A stretch of DNA of 64,000 bases from Cellulophaga lytica DSM 7489 (GTDB lineage Bacteria; Bacteroidota; Bacteroidia; Flavobacteriales; Flavobacteriaceae): positions 1,601,501 through 1,665,500 of the forward strand of contig NC_015167.1 in assembly GCF_000190595.1 (NCBI RefSeq), read 5' to 3'. Positions 1 to 10,582 of this stretch are shown here, one piece after another. The notes beneath the pieces were generated by a model. The model was not told where the DNA came from. It saw only the letters and a program-made list of their open reading frames with translations, and searched no databases. Both the position numbers and the translations under genes were made by a program. Positions within the stretch are counted from its first letter, which is position 1, and each line of letters starts with the position of its first letter.

Positions 1-1
1 T

Positions 2-538
2 CATTTTATGGGTACTTTTTGGGCTGTGCAGTATTTATTACAACCGATTTTAATTTTTGGAGTAATGTACCATTTTATAATGGGCTTTATTCTTGAATTT
101 AAAAATAGACAAGCAAGAGTGGTAAAGTATGCAAAAAACAATGGAGCAGCTAATTCTAGCTGGATGAGTAGAAATATGATTTATAGCGGTTTGGCTATAT
201 TAGGTTTCTTAGTACTACATTTTATAGATTTCTGGTTGCCAGAAATTAACACTAAATACATCCAAGGCGATATGTCTGGATTATTAGCAGATGGTGAAGG
301 CTTTCGTTATTACGAAGAGCTTACACACAAATTTGTTAACCCATTAAGAGTTGGCGCTTATGTTTTGGCATTTGTGTTTTTATCTTTACACCTTATGCAC
401 GGATTTAGTTCTGCGTTTCAATCTTCTGGAGTTAGCTCTATGAGAAAACAAAAGCTTCAGGCTTTTGGTAAGGCTTATGCTATAATAATTCCTTTAGGAT
501 TTATTTTTATAGCCCTTTTTCATCATTTTAATCATTAA
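2..538 (+). CDS. sdhC: Succinate dehydrogenase cytochrome b subunit, 5' end cut off
   Basis: This is the membrane anchor of succinate dehydrogenase/fumarate reductase. It carries b-type heme and passes electrons between the iron-sulfur subunit and quinone in the inner membrane. The reading frame is open to the window edge (Phe-His codons precede the first Met at base 8), so the N-terminus lies outside. The visible 176 residues hold several hydrophobic helices with membrane-embedded histidines, including the HLMHG segment near the C-terminus, and end in HHFNH. Length and order (C-A-B) fit the single-subunit diheme anchor of the Wolinella/Bacteroidota type. sdhA starts 14 bases downstream, so the genes are co-transcribed. 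Confidence 0.93.
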   Translation, partial: HFMGTFWAVQYLLQPILIFGVMYHFIMGFILEFKNRQARVVKYAKNNGAANSSWMSRNMIYSGLAILGFLVLHFIDFWLPEINTKYIQGDMSGLLADGEGFRYYEELTHKFVNPLRVGAYVLAFVFLSLHLMHGFSSAFQSSGVSSMRKQKLQAFGKAYAIIIPLGFIFIALFHHFNH

Positions 539-552
539 TAATATAGTATCAT

Positions 553-2568
553 ATGTCTGTATTAGATTCTAAAGTACCTAAAGGCCCTCTTAAAACTAAG
601 TGGACCGATTATAAAAACCATATAGATTTAGTTAACCCAGCTAACAAGCGTAACATAGATGTTATTGTTGTTGGTACAGGTTTAGCTGGTGGTTCTGCTG
701 CTGCTACTTTAGCAGAGTTGGGCTACAATGTAAAAACATTTTGCTACCAAGATTCTCCGCGTAGAGCACACTCTATTGCGGCACAAGGTGGTATAAATGC
801 AGCAAAAAATTACCAAGGAGATGGAGACTCTACCTACCGTTTGTTTTATGACACGGTTAAAGGTGGTGATTATCGTTCTCGTGAAGCAAACGTTTATCGT
901 TTGGCTGAGGTATCAGCAAATATAATAGACCAGTGTGTTGCTCAAGGGGTTCCTTTTGCACGTGATTATGGCGGATTGTTAGACAACCGTTCTTTTGGTG
1001 GTGTATTAGTTTCTAGAACTTTTTATGCTAAAGGACAAACAGGTCAGCAATTGTTGTTAGGAGCATATTCTGCAATGAACAGACAAATTGCGCGTGGTAA
1101 AATTACTCCATTCAATCGTCATGAAATGCTAGACGTTGTTAAGGTAGATGGTAAAGCTCGTGGTATTATTGCTCGTAACTTAGTTACTGGTGAAATAGAA
1201 CGTCATTCTGCTCATGCAGTAGTAATTGCCTCTGGTGGTTATGGTAATGTATATTTCTTATCTACCAATGCAATGGGTTCTAACGCAACAGCTGCTTGGA
1301 AAATACACAAAAAGGGAGCGTTTTTCGCAAACCCTTGCTACACGCAAATTCACCCAACTTGTATACCTCGTTCAGGAGACTATCAATCTAAATTAACATT
1401 GATGTCTGAGTCTTTACGTAATGATGGTCGTATTTGGGTTCCAAAGCATATTGAAGACGTTAAAGCAATTCGTGAAGGCAAGAAAAAGCCAACCGATTTG
1501 TCTGAAGATGAAAGAGATTATTACTTAGAAAGAAGATATCCTGCATTTGGTAACTTAGTACCGCGTGATGTTGCGTCTAGAGCAGCAAAAGAACGTTGTG
1601 ATGCTGGTTACGGTGTTAACGCAACTGGTGAGGCAGTTTATTTAGATTTTGCTTCTGCAATTGAGCGTTACGGTAAAGAACAGGCTAAAATTCACAATAT
1701 TACAAATGCATCTAAAGAAAAGATATACGATTTAGGTAAGGCTATTGTTGAGGCTAAATACGGTAACTTGTTCCAGATGTATGAGAAAATTGTAGATCAA
1801 GATCCATACAAAACACCAATGATGATTTACCCAGCGGTACATTACACAATGGGTGGTGTTTGGGTAGATTATAACTTAATGACTACTGTAGACGGTTTAT
1901 ACTGTATTGGTGAGGCTAACTTCTCTGATCACGGTGCAAACAGACTAGGAGCTTCTGCTTTAATGCAAGGTTTAGCAGATGGTTATTTTGTGTTGCCTTA
2001 CACAATTGGAGATTATTTATCGCATGAGATTAGAACGGGTAAAATACCTACTGACACTCCAGAGTTTGATGCTGCTGAAAAAGAGGTTAAAGATAAAATT
2101 GACTTCTTTGTAAACAATAACGGTAAACACTCTGTAGATTATTACCATAAGAAATTAGGTAATATTATGTGGGAGAAATGTGGTATGTCTCGTAATGCTG
2201 AAGGGTTAAAAGAGGCAATGGTGGAAATTAAAGCACTACGTGAAGATTTCTATAAAAATGTAAGTGTACCTGGTAATGCTAATGAGTTAAATAGCGAATT
2301 AGAGAAAGCAGGCCGTGTGGCAGATTTCTTAGAATTAGGTGAGTTGTTTGCTAAAGATGCACTTGTTAGAGAGGAATCTTGTGGTGGGCACTTTAGAGAA
2401 GAATCTGTAGAATTAGACGGCGAACAAAAAGGAGAAGCTAAGCGTAACGATGAAGAGTTTGCTTTTGTTTCTGCTTGGGAATATAAAGGAGAACCTGGTG
2501 ATGCTGTATTGCATAAAGAGGAGCTAGAGTTCAATGAAATAGAATTAAAACAACGTTCATACAAATAA
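553..2568 (+). CDS. sdhA: Succinate dehydrogenase/fumarate reductase flavoprotein subunit
   Basis: This is the catalytic FAD subunit that oxidises succinate to fumarate. The 671 residues match the usual length. The dinucleotide-binding GTGLAG motif lies at residues 41-46. The segment [11 protein letters not shown] places the likely FAD-linking histidine at residue 73. The substrate-site motif QIHPT and the PRDVASR segment with the likely catalytic arginine follow further along. The long N-terminal extension before the Rossmann fold is normal for the Bacteroidota/epsilon-proteobacterial type. It lies between sdhC and sdhB with gaps of 14 and 10 bases. Identification is secure; the direction of the reaction in vivo cannot be read from sequence. 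Confidence 0.97.
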   Translation: MSVLDSKVPKGPLKTKWTDYKNHIDLVNPANKRNIDVIVVGTGLAGGSAAATLAELGYNVKTFCYQDSPRRAHSIAAQGGINAAKNYQGDGDSTYRLFYDTVKGGDYRSREANVYRLAEVSANIIDQCVAQGVPFARDYGGLLDNRSFGGVLVSRTFYAKGQTGQQLLLGAYSAMNRQIARGKITPFNRHEMLDVVKVDGKARGIIARNLVTGEIERHSAHAVVIASGGYGNVYFLSTNAMGSNATAAWKIHKKGAFFANPCYTQIHPTCIPRSGDYQSKLTLMSESLRNDGRIWVPKHIEDVKAIREGKKKPTDLSEDERDYYLERRYPAFGNLVPRDVASRAAKERCDAGYGVNATGEAVYLDFASAIERYGKEQAKIHNITNASKEKIYDLGKAIVEAKYGNLFQMYEKIVDQDPYKTPMMIYPAVHYTMGGVWVDYNLMTTVDGLYCIGEANFSDHGANRLGASALMQGLADGYFVLPYTIGDYLSHEIRTGKIPTDTPEFDAAEKEVKDKIDFFVNNNGKHSVDYYHKKLGNIMWEKCGMSRNAEGLKEAMVEIKALREDFYKNVSVPGNANELNSELEKAGRVADFLELGELFAKDALVREESCGGHFREESVELDGEQKGEAKRNDEEFAFVSAWEYKGEPGDAVLHKEELEFNEIELKQRSYK

Positions 2569-2578
2569 GATAGACATT

Positions 2579-3325
2579 ATGAATTTAACACTTAAAATTT
2601 GGCGTCAAAAAGATGCTCAGTCGAAAGGTAAAATGGTCGATTATAAAGTGACTGAGATCTCAGAACATATGTCTTTCTTAGAAATGATGGATGTTTTAAA
2701 CGAACAATTAATTAACTCTGGTGAAGAGCCAGTAGCTTTTGATCATGACTGCCGTGAGGGTATTTGTGGTATGTGTTCTATGTATATTAATGGTGAAGCA
2801 CACGGTCCGGATAGGGGTGTAACTACTTGTCAATTGCATATGCGTATGTTTAAAGACGGTGATACCATTACAATAGAACCTTTTAGAGCAAAAGCTTTTC
2901 CTGTTTTAAAAGATTTAGTTGTAGATAGAGGTGCTTTTGATCGTATACAGCACGCAGGTGGTTACATATCTGTAAATACTTCTGGTAATACGCAAGATGC
3001 TAATGCTATTCCTATTTCTAAGCACGCTGCAGATGAGGCTATGGATGCTGCAACTTGTATTGGTTGTGGTGCTTGTGTAGCAAGTTGTAAAAACTCTTCT
3101 GCTATGTTATTTGTTGGTGCTAAAGTATCTCAGTATGCTTTATTACCACAAGGGCAAGTTGAAGCTGTAGACCGTGTTAAAAATATGGTTGCTCAAATGG
3201 ATTTAGAAGGTTTTGGTAACTGTACAAATACTGGAGCATGTGAAGTAGAGTGTCCTAAAGGAATTTCTTTAGAAAACATTGCACGTATGAATCGTGAGTT
3301 TTTATCTGCAAACATTAAAGGATAA
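2579..3325 (+). CDS. sdhB: Succinate dehydrogenase/fumarate reductase iron-sulfur subunit
   Basis: This subunit carries the electron-transfer chain between the flavoprotein and the membrane anchor. Three cysteine groups are visible in order. CREGICGMC plus a downstream TTCQL cysteine binds the [2Fe-2S] centre, [11 protein letters not shown] the [4Fe-4S] centre, and the [12 protein letters not shown] region the third cluster. The 248-residue length fits the family. The ATG at 2579 is 10 bases after the sdhA stop codon. A strong hairpin terminator follows the gene, so the operon ends here. Confidence 0.97.
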   Translation: MNLTLKIWRQKDAQSKGKMVDYKVTEISEHMSFLEMMDVLNEQLINSGEEPVAFDHDCREGICGMCSMYINGEAHGPDRGVTTCQLHMRMFKDGDTITIEPFRAKAFPVLKDLVVDRGAFDRIQHAGGYISVNTSGNTQDANAIPISKHAADEAMDAATCIGCGACVASCKNSSAMLFVGAKVSQYALLPQGQVEAVDRVKNMVAQMDLEGFGNCTNTGACEVECPKGISLENIARMNREFLSANIKG

Positions 3326-3364
3326 GCTAAAATAAGTTACAGTGTAACTATTTTGTATAAAATT

Positions 3365-3403
3365 AAAAATCCCAAGTTGTGTATACAGCTTGGGATTTTT
3401 TAT
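3365..3403. terminator. Bidirectional intrinsic terminator
   Basis: AAAAATCCCAAG (3365-3376) pairs with CTTGGGATTTTT (3389-3400), and the stem extends by four more pairs including one G-U. There are T-runs on one side and A-runs on the other. It sits between the convergent sdhB and the thioredoxin-like gene and can serve both. Confidence 0.85.
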
Positions 3404-3415
3404 AAATTGTATTTG

Positions 3416-3958
3416 CTATTCTGCGTAATTAGGAATGTATGTGCTGCCAGTTATAATAGCTTTTATGTCTTTTTCTAAGCTTATTATAGGAGATTCTACA
3501 ATACGGTTAATTTCTTTACCGTTTTTAAAAAAAATAAAAGTAGGTACGTGTGTAATGTTTAACCCTTTTTCTTCTCCTCCTGGGCTTTTTTTATAGTTAT
3601 TTTTTGCATTATCTACTGCTACTAAACTAAAATTTTCCATTGGGTAGTTTGCTGCTTCTAATACTTTGTAGAACGGTGGTGTTTCTCTTTTGCTATCACC
3701 GCACCAGGTACCCATAAAGGCAACTATTTTGTACGCTTTTAGTTTGTCTTTTATTGTGTTTATTGTTTCTGTGTCTACCTTATAATCGTTGTAGTTGGGT
3801 GTAAACCAATTTTCAAATGAATTTTTTGTTAGGTCAGACTTGCTAATTTTACCTAGTAAGCGTTCTCTGTTGTTGTGGTCTTTAGGTACCTGTGCAGAAG
3901 CTACAACGGTAAACAAAAATAACGCTAGAAGTTGAGTGGTGTGTTTTGCTTTTTTCAT
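3416..3958 (-). CDS. Exported thioredoxin-like protein with a CxxS site
   Basis: This is a thioredoxin-fold protein probably acting in the periplasm. I chose the Met at 3958 because it begins a clear signal peptide (MKKAKHTTQLLALFLFTVVA, then SAQ); the longer frame upstream adds 16 residues with no signal character. The active-site region reads TWCGDSK, with Cys86 and a serine (89) where thioredoxins have the second cysteine. A later THVPTFIFF segment resembles the cis-proline loop. A redox-active CxxC disulfide is therefore not possible at this site, so a monothiol or non-reductase role is more likely. It is a single gene converging on sdhB. Confidence 0.8.
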   Translation of the reverse strand: MKKAKHTTQLLALFLFTVVASAQVPKDHNNRERLLGKISKSDLTKNSFENWFTPNYNDYKVDTETINTIKDKLKAYKIVAFMGTWCGDSKRETPPFYKVLEAANYPMENFSLVAVDNAKNNYKKSPGGEEKGLNITHVPTFIFFKNGKEINRIVESPIISLEKDIKAIITGSTYIPNYAE

Positions 3959-4395
3959 TTTAATTAGATTTAGCACTAAGTTACATGGCTTTAATGAGCT
4001 AATCAAACGCTTTAAGGCTATTTTAGTATAAATTAATAGTATCTTATATATGTTTTGTATTAATTGCCTTAAGTGGCTTATTTTAATTGATTTTTTGAGA
4101 AAATAAAAAGGAGCTACATTTTACTAAATGTAGCTCCTTTTAATGTCTTTAGTTTAAACTCATTTATGAAAGCATAAATAGTTTTTTCGTTAGGCTAATA
4201 ACTCCAGAAAAGAAACTTTTCTTGTAAATTACTTTCTCTGATGTTGGGTAAATTTGGGCATTCATAATTTAGGTTGTTAAAAGTTTTAATTTGGGGTTAA
4301 ACTTATAATACAATGTAAATATAGGTGCATCCTTTAAAATTGTAAAACAATTGTTGTAAAACGCTACTTTTATGTTGTATACCTACATTTTTTGT
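3959..4395. other. Intergenic region, non-coding apart from one terminator
   Basis: About 440 bases with no convincing gene in any frame. It holds the hairpin at 4106-4141. The 250 bases between that hairpin and the scoB stop codon would form a long 3' untranslated tail of the scoB transcript. I see no recognisable RNA gene in it. Confidence 0.5.
4106..4141 (-). terminator. Intrinsic terminator of the scoB-end operon
   Basis: AAAAGGAGCTACATTT (4106-4121) is the exact complement of the arm at 4126-4141, with a four-base loop. In the minus direction the stem is followed by a U-rich stretch (4105-4095). It is a strong rho-independent terminator about 255 bases beyond the scoB stop. Confidence 0.85.
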
Positions 4396-5049
4396 TTAAA
4401 TATCCATTTCAGGAACGTCTCCATCTACAATTAAAGTACCCTTTGTGGCTTTCTTTATTTCATCTACAGTTACACCTGGAGCGCGCTCTAAAAGTAAAAA
4501 CCCTTCTTTAGTAACCTCTAAAACAGCTAGGTTTGTTACTATTTTTTTTACACAACCAACACCAGTTAAAGGTAAGGTACATTTGTCTAATAATTTAGAC
4601 TCTCCTGCTCTGTTGGTGTGCATCATAGCAACAATAATATTTTCTGCAGATGCAACTAAGTCCATAGCCCCACCCATACCTTTTACCATTTTTCCAGGTA
4701 TTTTCCAGTTGGCAATATCTCCGTTTTCAGAAACTTCCATAGCGCCTAAAATAGTAAGGTCTACGTGTTGCCCTCTAATCATACCAAAACTTGTTGCAGA
4801 GTCAAAAAAAGAAGCTCCTGGTAAAGTTGTTATGGTTTGTTTACCAGCATTAATGATATCAGCATCTTCTTCTCCTTCAAAAGGGAAAGGGCCCATGCCC
4901 AATACGCCATTTTCACTCTGAAACTCAACACTTATATCATTGTTTACAAAATTAGCTACTAAAGTAGGTATGCCAATACCTAAATTCACGTAAAACCCGT
5001 CTTGTACTTCTTTTGCAATGCGTTTAGCTATTCCGTTTTTATCTAGCAT
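4396..5049 (-). CDS. scoB: 3-oxoacid CoA-transferase, subunit B
   Basis: This is the beta subunit of succinyl-CoA:3-oxoacid CoA-transferase, which activates acetoacetate with CoA from succinyl-CoA in ketone-body and leucine breakdown. The SENG motif supplies the likely catalytic glutamate (Glu46), preceded by the GIGIPT glycine-rich segment. The 217 residues match the family. It is the last gene of a minus-strand run. Its partner scoA lies upstream, but a small zinc-ribbon gene is inserted between them, which is not the usual direct scoA-scoB adjacency. Confidence 0.95.
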   Translation of the reverse strand: MLDKNGIAKRIAKEVQDGFYVNLGIGIPTLVANFVNNDISVEFQSENGVLGMGPFPFEGEEDADIINAGKQTITTLPGASFFDSATSFGMIRGQHVDLTILGAMEVSENGDIANWKIPGKMVKGMGGAMDLVASAENIIVAMMHTNRAGESKLLDKCTLPLTGVGCVKKIVTNLAVLEVTKEGFLLLERAPGVTVDEIKKATKGTLIVDGDVPEMDI

Positions 5050-5090
5050 AATAGTTACTATAAAATTGAATATTTTTTTAATTAGATAAG

Positions 5091-5429
5091 TTACCTGCGT
5101 CTTATCATATATTTATTAAAGGTATTGGTTGCGCTACTTTCTACGGACATAAAAAGTATTGGAATACCAACTGCAACTGTTCCAATAGCGCCAAAAATAG
5201 ACCATAATATTATTGCAGATACAAGGCCAATTATAGCGCCTATTACTATTAATCTCTTGTCTTGTACTGCTGTAATTTTATTAATATGTACTTTTTCTAT
5301 AGAGTTGCAACTTGTGCAATTAGCGTTAAAACTATCGCCAATTTTCATATGTAAATCTCCTCTGGTTGCAATTACTGGTGTGTAATAATTTGTTGCTTTG
5401 CAAGAAGGACATCTATATGCTAATTTCAT
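5091..5429 (-). CDS. Small zinc-ribbon membrane protein of unknown function
   Basis: I do not recognise a named family. The 112-residue product begins with [10 protein letters not shown], and a second pair (CTSC) follows about 28 residues later, giving a four-cysteine zinc ribbon. Two hydrophobic segments (about residues 57-100) should span the membrane, and the tail ends in basic residues (RRR). The ribbon is therefore probably cytoplasmic and tethered. It sits 15 bases after scoA and 41 before scoB, inside the CoA-transferase operon, so it is co-transcribed with both. A structural or regulatory link to ketone-body metabolism is only an inference. Confidence 0.75.
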   Translation of the reverse strand: MKLAYRCPSCKATNYYTPVIATRGDLHMKIGDSFNANCTSCNSIEKVHINKITAVQDKRLIVIGAIIGLVSAIILWSIFGAIGTVAVGIPILFMSVESSATNTFNKYMIRRR

Positions 5430-5444
5430 AAGGCACTTTCTGTA

Positions 5445-6146
5445 TTACTCTTTAGCTCTAACAGTACGTTGTTCTATTCTTTTTTGATAATCTTTTCCTT
5501 GAAAAATTCGTTGCACAAATATTCCTGGAATATGAATTTCATTTGGGTCTAAACTTCCTGCTGGTAAAAGTTCTTCAACTTCGGCAACAGTTATTTTGGC
5601 AGCACCACACATAACGGCATTAAAGTTACGGGCTGTACCTTTAAAAATAAGGTTCCCTGCTTCGTCACCTTTCCAGGCTTTTACAAAAGCGAAATCGGCT
5701 TTAGCAGCTTCCTCTAAAACATACATTTTGCCATTAAACTCTCTTGTTTCTTTCCCTTCTGCTACCTCTGTACCGTAGCCGGCAGGAGTGTAAAAAGCCG
5801 GAAAGCCAGATTGTGCAGCTCTACATTTTTCAGCTAAAGTGCCTTGTGGTGTTAATTCTACTTCTAGCTCACCACTTAGCATTTGTCTTTCAAATTCATC
5901 ATTTTCACCAACATATGAAGATACCATTTTTTTAACTTGACGTTTTTGTAGTAATAAGCCAAGTCCAAAATCATCTACACCTGCATTGTTAGATATGCAC
6001 GTAATATTTTTAACGTTTAGGTTAACAAGCTCTTCTATTGCGTTTTCTGGAATGCCGCATAATCCAAAGCCGCCAACCATAAAAGTCATATTGTCTTTTA
6101 CGCCTTTAAGGGCTTCTTTAACGTTTGCTACTGTTTTTCTAATCAT
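5445..6146 (-). CDS. scoA: 3-oxoacid CoA-transferase, subunit A
   Basis: This is the alpha subunit of succinyl-CoA:3-oxoacid CoA-transferase. The CoA-binding [10 protein letters not shown] motif lies at residues 25-34, and the length of 233 residues is typical. It starts 16 bases after the pbp1A stop codon on the same strand, so it is probably in the ricT-gldH-pbp1A transcript. It forms the enzyme with the scoB product despite the intervening small gene. Confidence 0.95.
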   Translation of the reverse strand: MIRKTVANVKEALKGVKDNMTFMVGGFGLCGIPENAIEELVNLNVKNITCISNNAGVDDFGLGLLLQKRQVKKMVSSYVGENDEFERQMLSGELEVELTPQGTLAEKCRAAQSGFPAFYTPAGYGTEVAEGKETREFNGKMYVLEEAAKADFAFVKAWKGDEAGNLIFKGTARNFNAVMCGAAKITVAEVEELLPAGSLDPNEIHIPGIFVQRIFQGKDYQKRIEQRTVRAKE

Positions 6147-6162
6147 TTTAAATAAGAATTAA

Positions 6163-8505
6163 TTAAAAATCAAGATCTTCTATGTCGTCATCAACACGCT
6201 GATCTTGTTGCATCTCTTTTCTAACCTTGGCGCAATCTACATTAATAGATAGGTTTTTAGGTTTGGTAAAGGCTTTGTCTGATATGCCTAAATCTTTATC
6301 TGCATAATTTGCTTTCATGTACATACCCCATATTGGTAAAGCCATTGTTGCTCCTTGGCCGTATCTAATACTTCTAAAGTGGGTCGCTCTATCTTCGCCA
6401 CCAACCCAAACGCCAGTAACTAGGTTTGGCACCATACCCATAAACCAACCATCACTTTGGTTTTGTGTAGTTCCTGTTTTACCAGCAATTGGGTTGCTAA
6501 GTTCGTAAGGGTGACCAGTCATAACTTCTTTGTAAAATTTTGCATTTGAACTACCTGATCTAAGTCTGGCACCAGAGCCTTCGTTGGTGACACCTTCCAT
6601 TAGGTTTACAACGGCATAAGCAACATCTTTACTCATAACATCTCTTGTTTCTGGAGTATACTCATAAAGTACTGTGCCGTTTTTATCCTCTATTCTGGTA
6701 ACCATTACGGGTTTTACATACACACCTTGGTTTGCAAACGCACCATATGCACCAACCATTTCATAAACACTCATATCTGCTGTACCTAGTGCAATAGATG
6801 GTACTTCTGGCAATTCTTTAGTAATGCCTAATTTTTTTGCCATTTGTACTACTGGTGCAGGGCCAACTTCGTCTATTAATTTTGCTGTAACAGAGTTTAC
6901 GGATTTTGCTAGAGCTTTTTTAAGTGTCATCATTTCTCCAGAATACTTACCGTCTGAGTTTTTAGGACACCAAGCGTCTGTGTTACCGTGTTTGCCAGCT
7001 GCAATACAATGTTGTGTGTCCATAATAGAATCACAAGGAGATAAACGCAATTGGTCTATAGCGGCAGCATACACAAACGGTTTAAATGTAGAACCTGCTT
7101 GTCTAGACCCGCTGTATACATTGTCATACTGAAAATACTTATAGTTTATACCACCAACCCAGGCTTTAACGTGTCCTGTTTGTGGTTCCATAGACATCAT
7201 AGCTGTTCTTAAAAAAGATTTGTGATATCTAATAGAGTCTAAAGGAGACATTACAGTGTCTTTGTTTTTAGTTTTGGTTGTCCAGCTAAAAACCTTCATT
7301 GGAATTGGCTTTTTAAATGCTGCTCTAATTTCCTTTTCAGATTTTCCGTTTCTTTTCATAGATCTCCATCGGTCTGAAGTTTTCATACCTCTTTCCAGTA
7401 TTCTATTTACCTCGTCCTTGTTTAGGTCTAAAAATGGAGCGGTTTTATTACGTTCTGGTGTATTTTGAACAAAAAACTCAGCTTGTAACTTCGTCATATG
7501 TCTTTCTACTGCTACTTCTGCGTTTTTCTGCATTCTAGAGTCAATAGTGGTGTAGATTTTTAATCCGTCTAAAAATAAGTTCCATTTGTCGCGCTCTCCT
7601 TTTAATGCAGGCTTAGGGTTCTTTTTTGCCCAATCGCTCATAAAACCTTGTAAATACATTCTAAAATACGTTGCAAGACCTTCTTTATGGTTTTCTGGAG
7701 AAAAGTTTAAGCTTAACGGTGTTTTTTGTAATGAGTCTTTTTCTTTTTGAGTAATGTAGCCATATTTTGCCATTTGCGCTAACACTACATTTCTACGATT
7801 TAAAGTTCCTTCTGGGTTTCTTTTTGGGGTAGGGTTGTATAAAGATGAATTTTTAAACATACCTACCAGCATCGCAGATTCCTTAACATCTAAATCTTTA
7901 GGTTCTTTGCCAAAGTAAATACGAGAAGCAGAACGTATACCATCTGCATTATTACCAAAATCATAAATGTTAAAGTACATTGCTATAATTTCTTCTTTGG
8001 TATACTGGCGCTCTAAACGAGTTGCAATAACCCATTCTTTAATTTTTTGAGTATAACGTTGCCATCCTCTTGCAGCTTGGCCTGTAAATAATTGCTTTGC
8101 TAGCTGCTGAGAAATTGTACTTGCCCCCCCTTTTTTTCCTAGGTAGAAAAATGCTCTTAGTGTACCACGGGCATCTATTCCAGAGTGCTCAAAATAACGA
8201 GCATCTTCTGTTGCAACCAAAGCATCTACTAAATGTTTAGGCAATTGCTCGTAAGCTACATCTGTTCTGTTGTCTTCAAAATAGTACTTGCCTAATAACT
8301 CACCATCTGAGGAGATAATTTGACTGGCTAAATTTGTTTGAGGATTCTCTAAGCGTTCAAAATCTGGTAACTCGCCAAAAGCATTCATAGATGCTAATAA
8401 AAATATAAGTACCACAGATATAATACCTACAACAAATAATATCCAAAACCATTTAATAAACTTAAAAAATGGTTTACTTTCTTTTTTCTTTACAGCCTTT
8501 GCCAT
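6163..8505 (-). CDS. Class A penicillin-binding protein (transglycosylase/transpeptidase)
   Basis: This is a bifunctional peptidoglycan synthase of the PBP1A type, anchored in the inner membrane. Residues about 18-40 form the membrane anchor. The glycosyltransferase domain follows with EDARYFEHSGID (catalytic Glu100). The transpeptidase domain has the STFK nucleophile (Ser472), an SVN motif (535-537) and KTGTT (from Lys676). All motifs are intact over 780 residues. The C-terminus is acidic (VDDDIEDLDF). The gene lies two bases after gldH and before scoA. An unusual A7/G7 tract codes for GKKGGA around residues 123-128. Confidence 0.96.
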   Translation of the reverse strand: MAKAVKKKESKPFFKFIKWFWILFVVGIISVVLIFLLASMNAFGELPDFERLENPQTNLASQIISSDGELLGKYYFEDNRTDVAYEQLPKHLVDALVATEDARYFEHSGIDARGTLRAFFYLGKKGGASTISQQLAKQLFTGQAARGWQRYTQKIKEWVIATRLERQYTKEEIIAMYFNIYDFGNNADGIRSASRIYFGKEPKDLDVKESAMLVGMFKNSSLYNPTPKRNPEGTLNRRNVVLAQMAKYGYITQKEKDSLQKTPLSLNFSPENHKEGLATYFRMYLQGFMSDWAKKNPKPALKGERDKWNLFLDGLKIYTTIDSRMQKNAEVAVERHMTKLQAEFFVQNTPERNKTAPFLDLNKDEVNRILERGMKTSDRWRSMKRNGKSEKEIRAAFKKPIPMKVFSWTTKTKNKDTVMSPLDSIRYHKSFLRTAMMSMEPQTGHVKAWVGGINYKYFQYDNVYSGSRQAGSTFKPFVYAAAIDQLRLSPCDSIMDTQHCIAAGKHGNTDAWCPKNSDGKYSGEMMTLKKALAKSVNSVTAKLIDEVGPAPVVQMAKKLGITKELPEVPSIALGTADMSVYEMVGAYGAFANQGVYVKPVMVTRIEDKNGTVLYEYTPETRDVMSKDVAYAVVNLMEGVTNEGSGARLRSGSSNAKFYKEVMTGHPYELSNPIAGKTGTTQNQSDGWFMGMVPNLVTGVWVGGEDRATHFRSIRYGQGATMALPIWGMYMKANYADKDLGISDKAFTKPKNLSINVDCAKVRKEMQQDQRVDDDIEDLDF

Positions 8506-8507
8506 TG

Positions 8508-8979
8508 CTATTCTTTAATTTTTTCTATTTGATACCCAACATCAGTGATGCCTTCTAAATTTACTATGCCGTTTACATTGCCATTTTTGCGCATAGCTTG
8601 TGAAATTTGTAATGTATATACGCCATTTTCTGGAAAAACGATGTTTTCTTTAAGCCAAAGCTTATTTTCTTTAATACTTCCGTTTCCTTTACCTAGCCAC
8701 TCACCATTAGGCTCTGCCATTTGGTATTCTAAGGTGTCTTTAATAACAGTTCCGTTAGGAAAACTTAACTCTGATATTAAAAATAAGTTACTGTAAGGAA
8801 ATGTATTGTCATTTCTTAGGTTGATAAATACATTATACCTGCTAATTGTGTCTGGTGCATTAAATGAAAAACTCATTATTTCATCTTTATTCCAAACGCC
8901 ATTTTTAGTTGCCTTGTATTTGGTTTCTATAATGTTAGAGTTGCAGGCACCTAAGAGTACAAGTAAAAAAATGATAAAA

Positions 8980-8993
<14 letters not shown>
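8508..8993 (-). CDS. gldH: Gliding motility lipoprotein GldH
   Basis: GldH is one of the lipoproteins required for gliding in flavobacteria. The real start is the ATG at 8993: it begins a lipoprotein signal peptide with the lipobox LGAC. The open frame upstream only reads through the shifted poly-Thr shadow of the ricT repeat. The 161 residues, the GVYTLQISQAMR segment and the C-terminal ITDVGYQIEKI fit GldH. The start overlaps the end of ricT by 14 bases (8980-8993), and pbp1A begins two bases after its stop, so translation of the three genes is probably coupled. Confidence 0.92.
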
Positions 8994-10335
<1,342 letters not shown>

Positions 10336-10582
10336 ATTATATATATTGATTTGACACTAAAAACAAAGCTGCTTTGTGCCAAAAAAGGTTCATATTAATT
10401 TACTTAACCGTAAAGATACTATTTTTAAGTTGAAATAAATAAGACAGTACTTTATTGTAAAATGTTAATTATTTAAACTGAATAAAATAGCTTTTTATTG
10501 TCTGCTGTTTTAATGTAAAAAAGCTACTAAAAACAAGTGTTTTAGCAGCCTTTATTTGTGTGGGGAAGTTTAGAGTTAAAAT
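10336..10582. other. Intergenic region between ricT and trhO
   Basis: About 250 AT-rich bases without a gene. It must hold the ricT operon promoter, but I found no clear -7 box. The imperfect hairpin at 10523-10549 lies near the trhO end. Confidence 0.5.
10523..10549 (-). terminator. Probable terminator after trhO
   Basis: GCTACTAAAA (10523-10532) pairs with TTTTAGCAGC (10540-10549) with one mismatch. T-rich sequence follows in the minus direction. It is moderately convincing. Confidence 0.55.

Noticed and set aside
2250-2564. Minus-strand open frame of 104 codons inside sdhA
   Set aside because: Serine-rich shadow of the opposite strand of a conserved gene.
4445-4921. Plus-strand open frame of 158 codons inside scoB
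   Set aside because: Antisense to a well conserved gene, with no domain or start signal.
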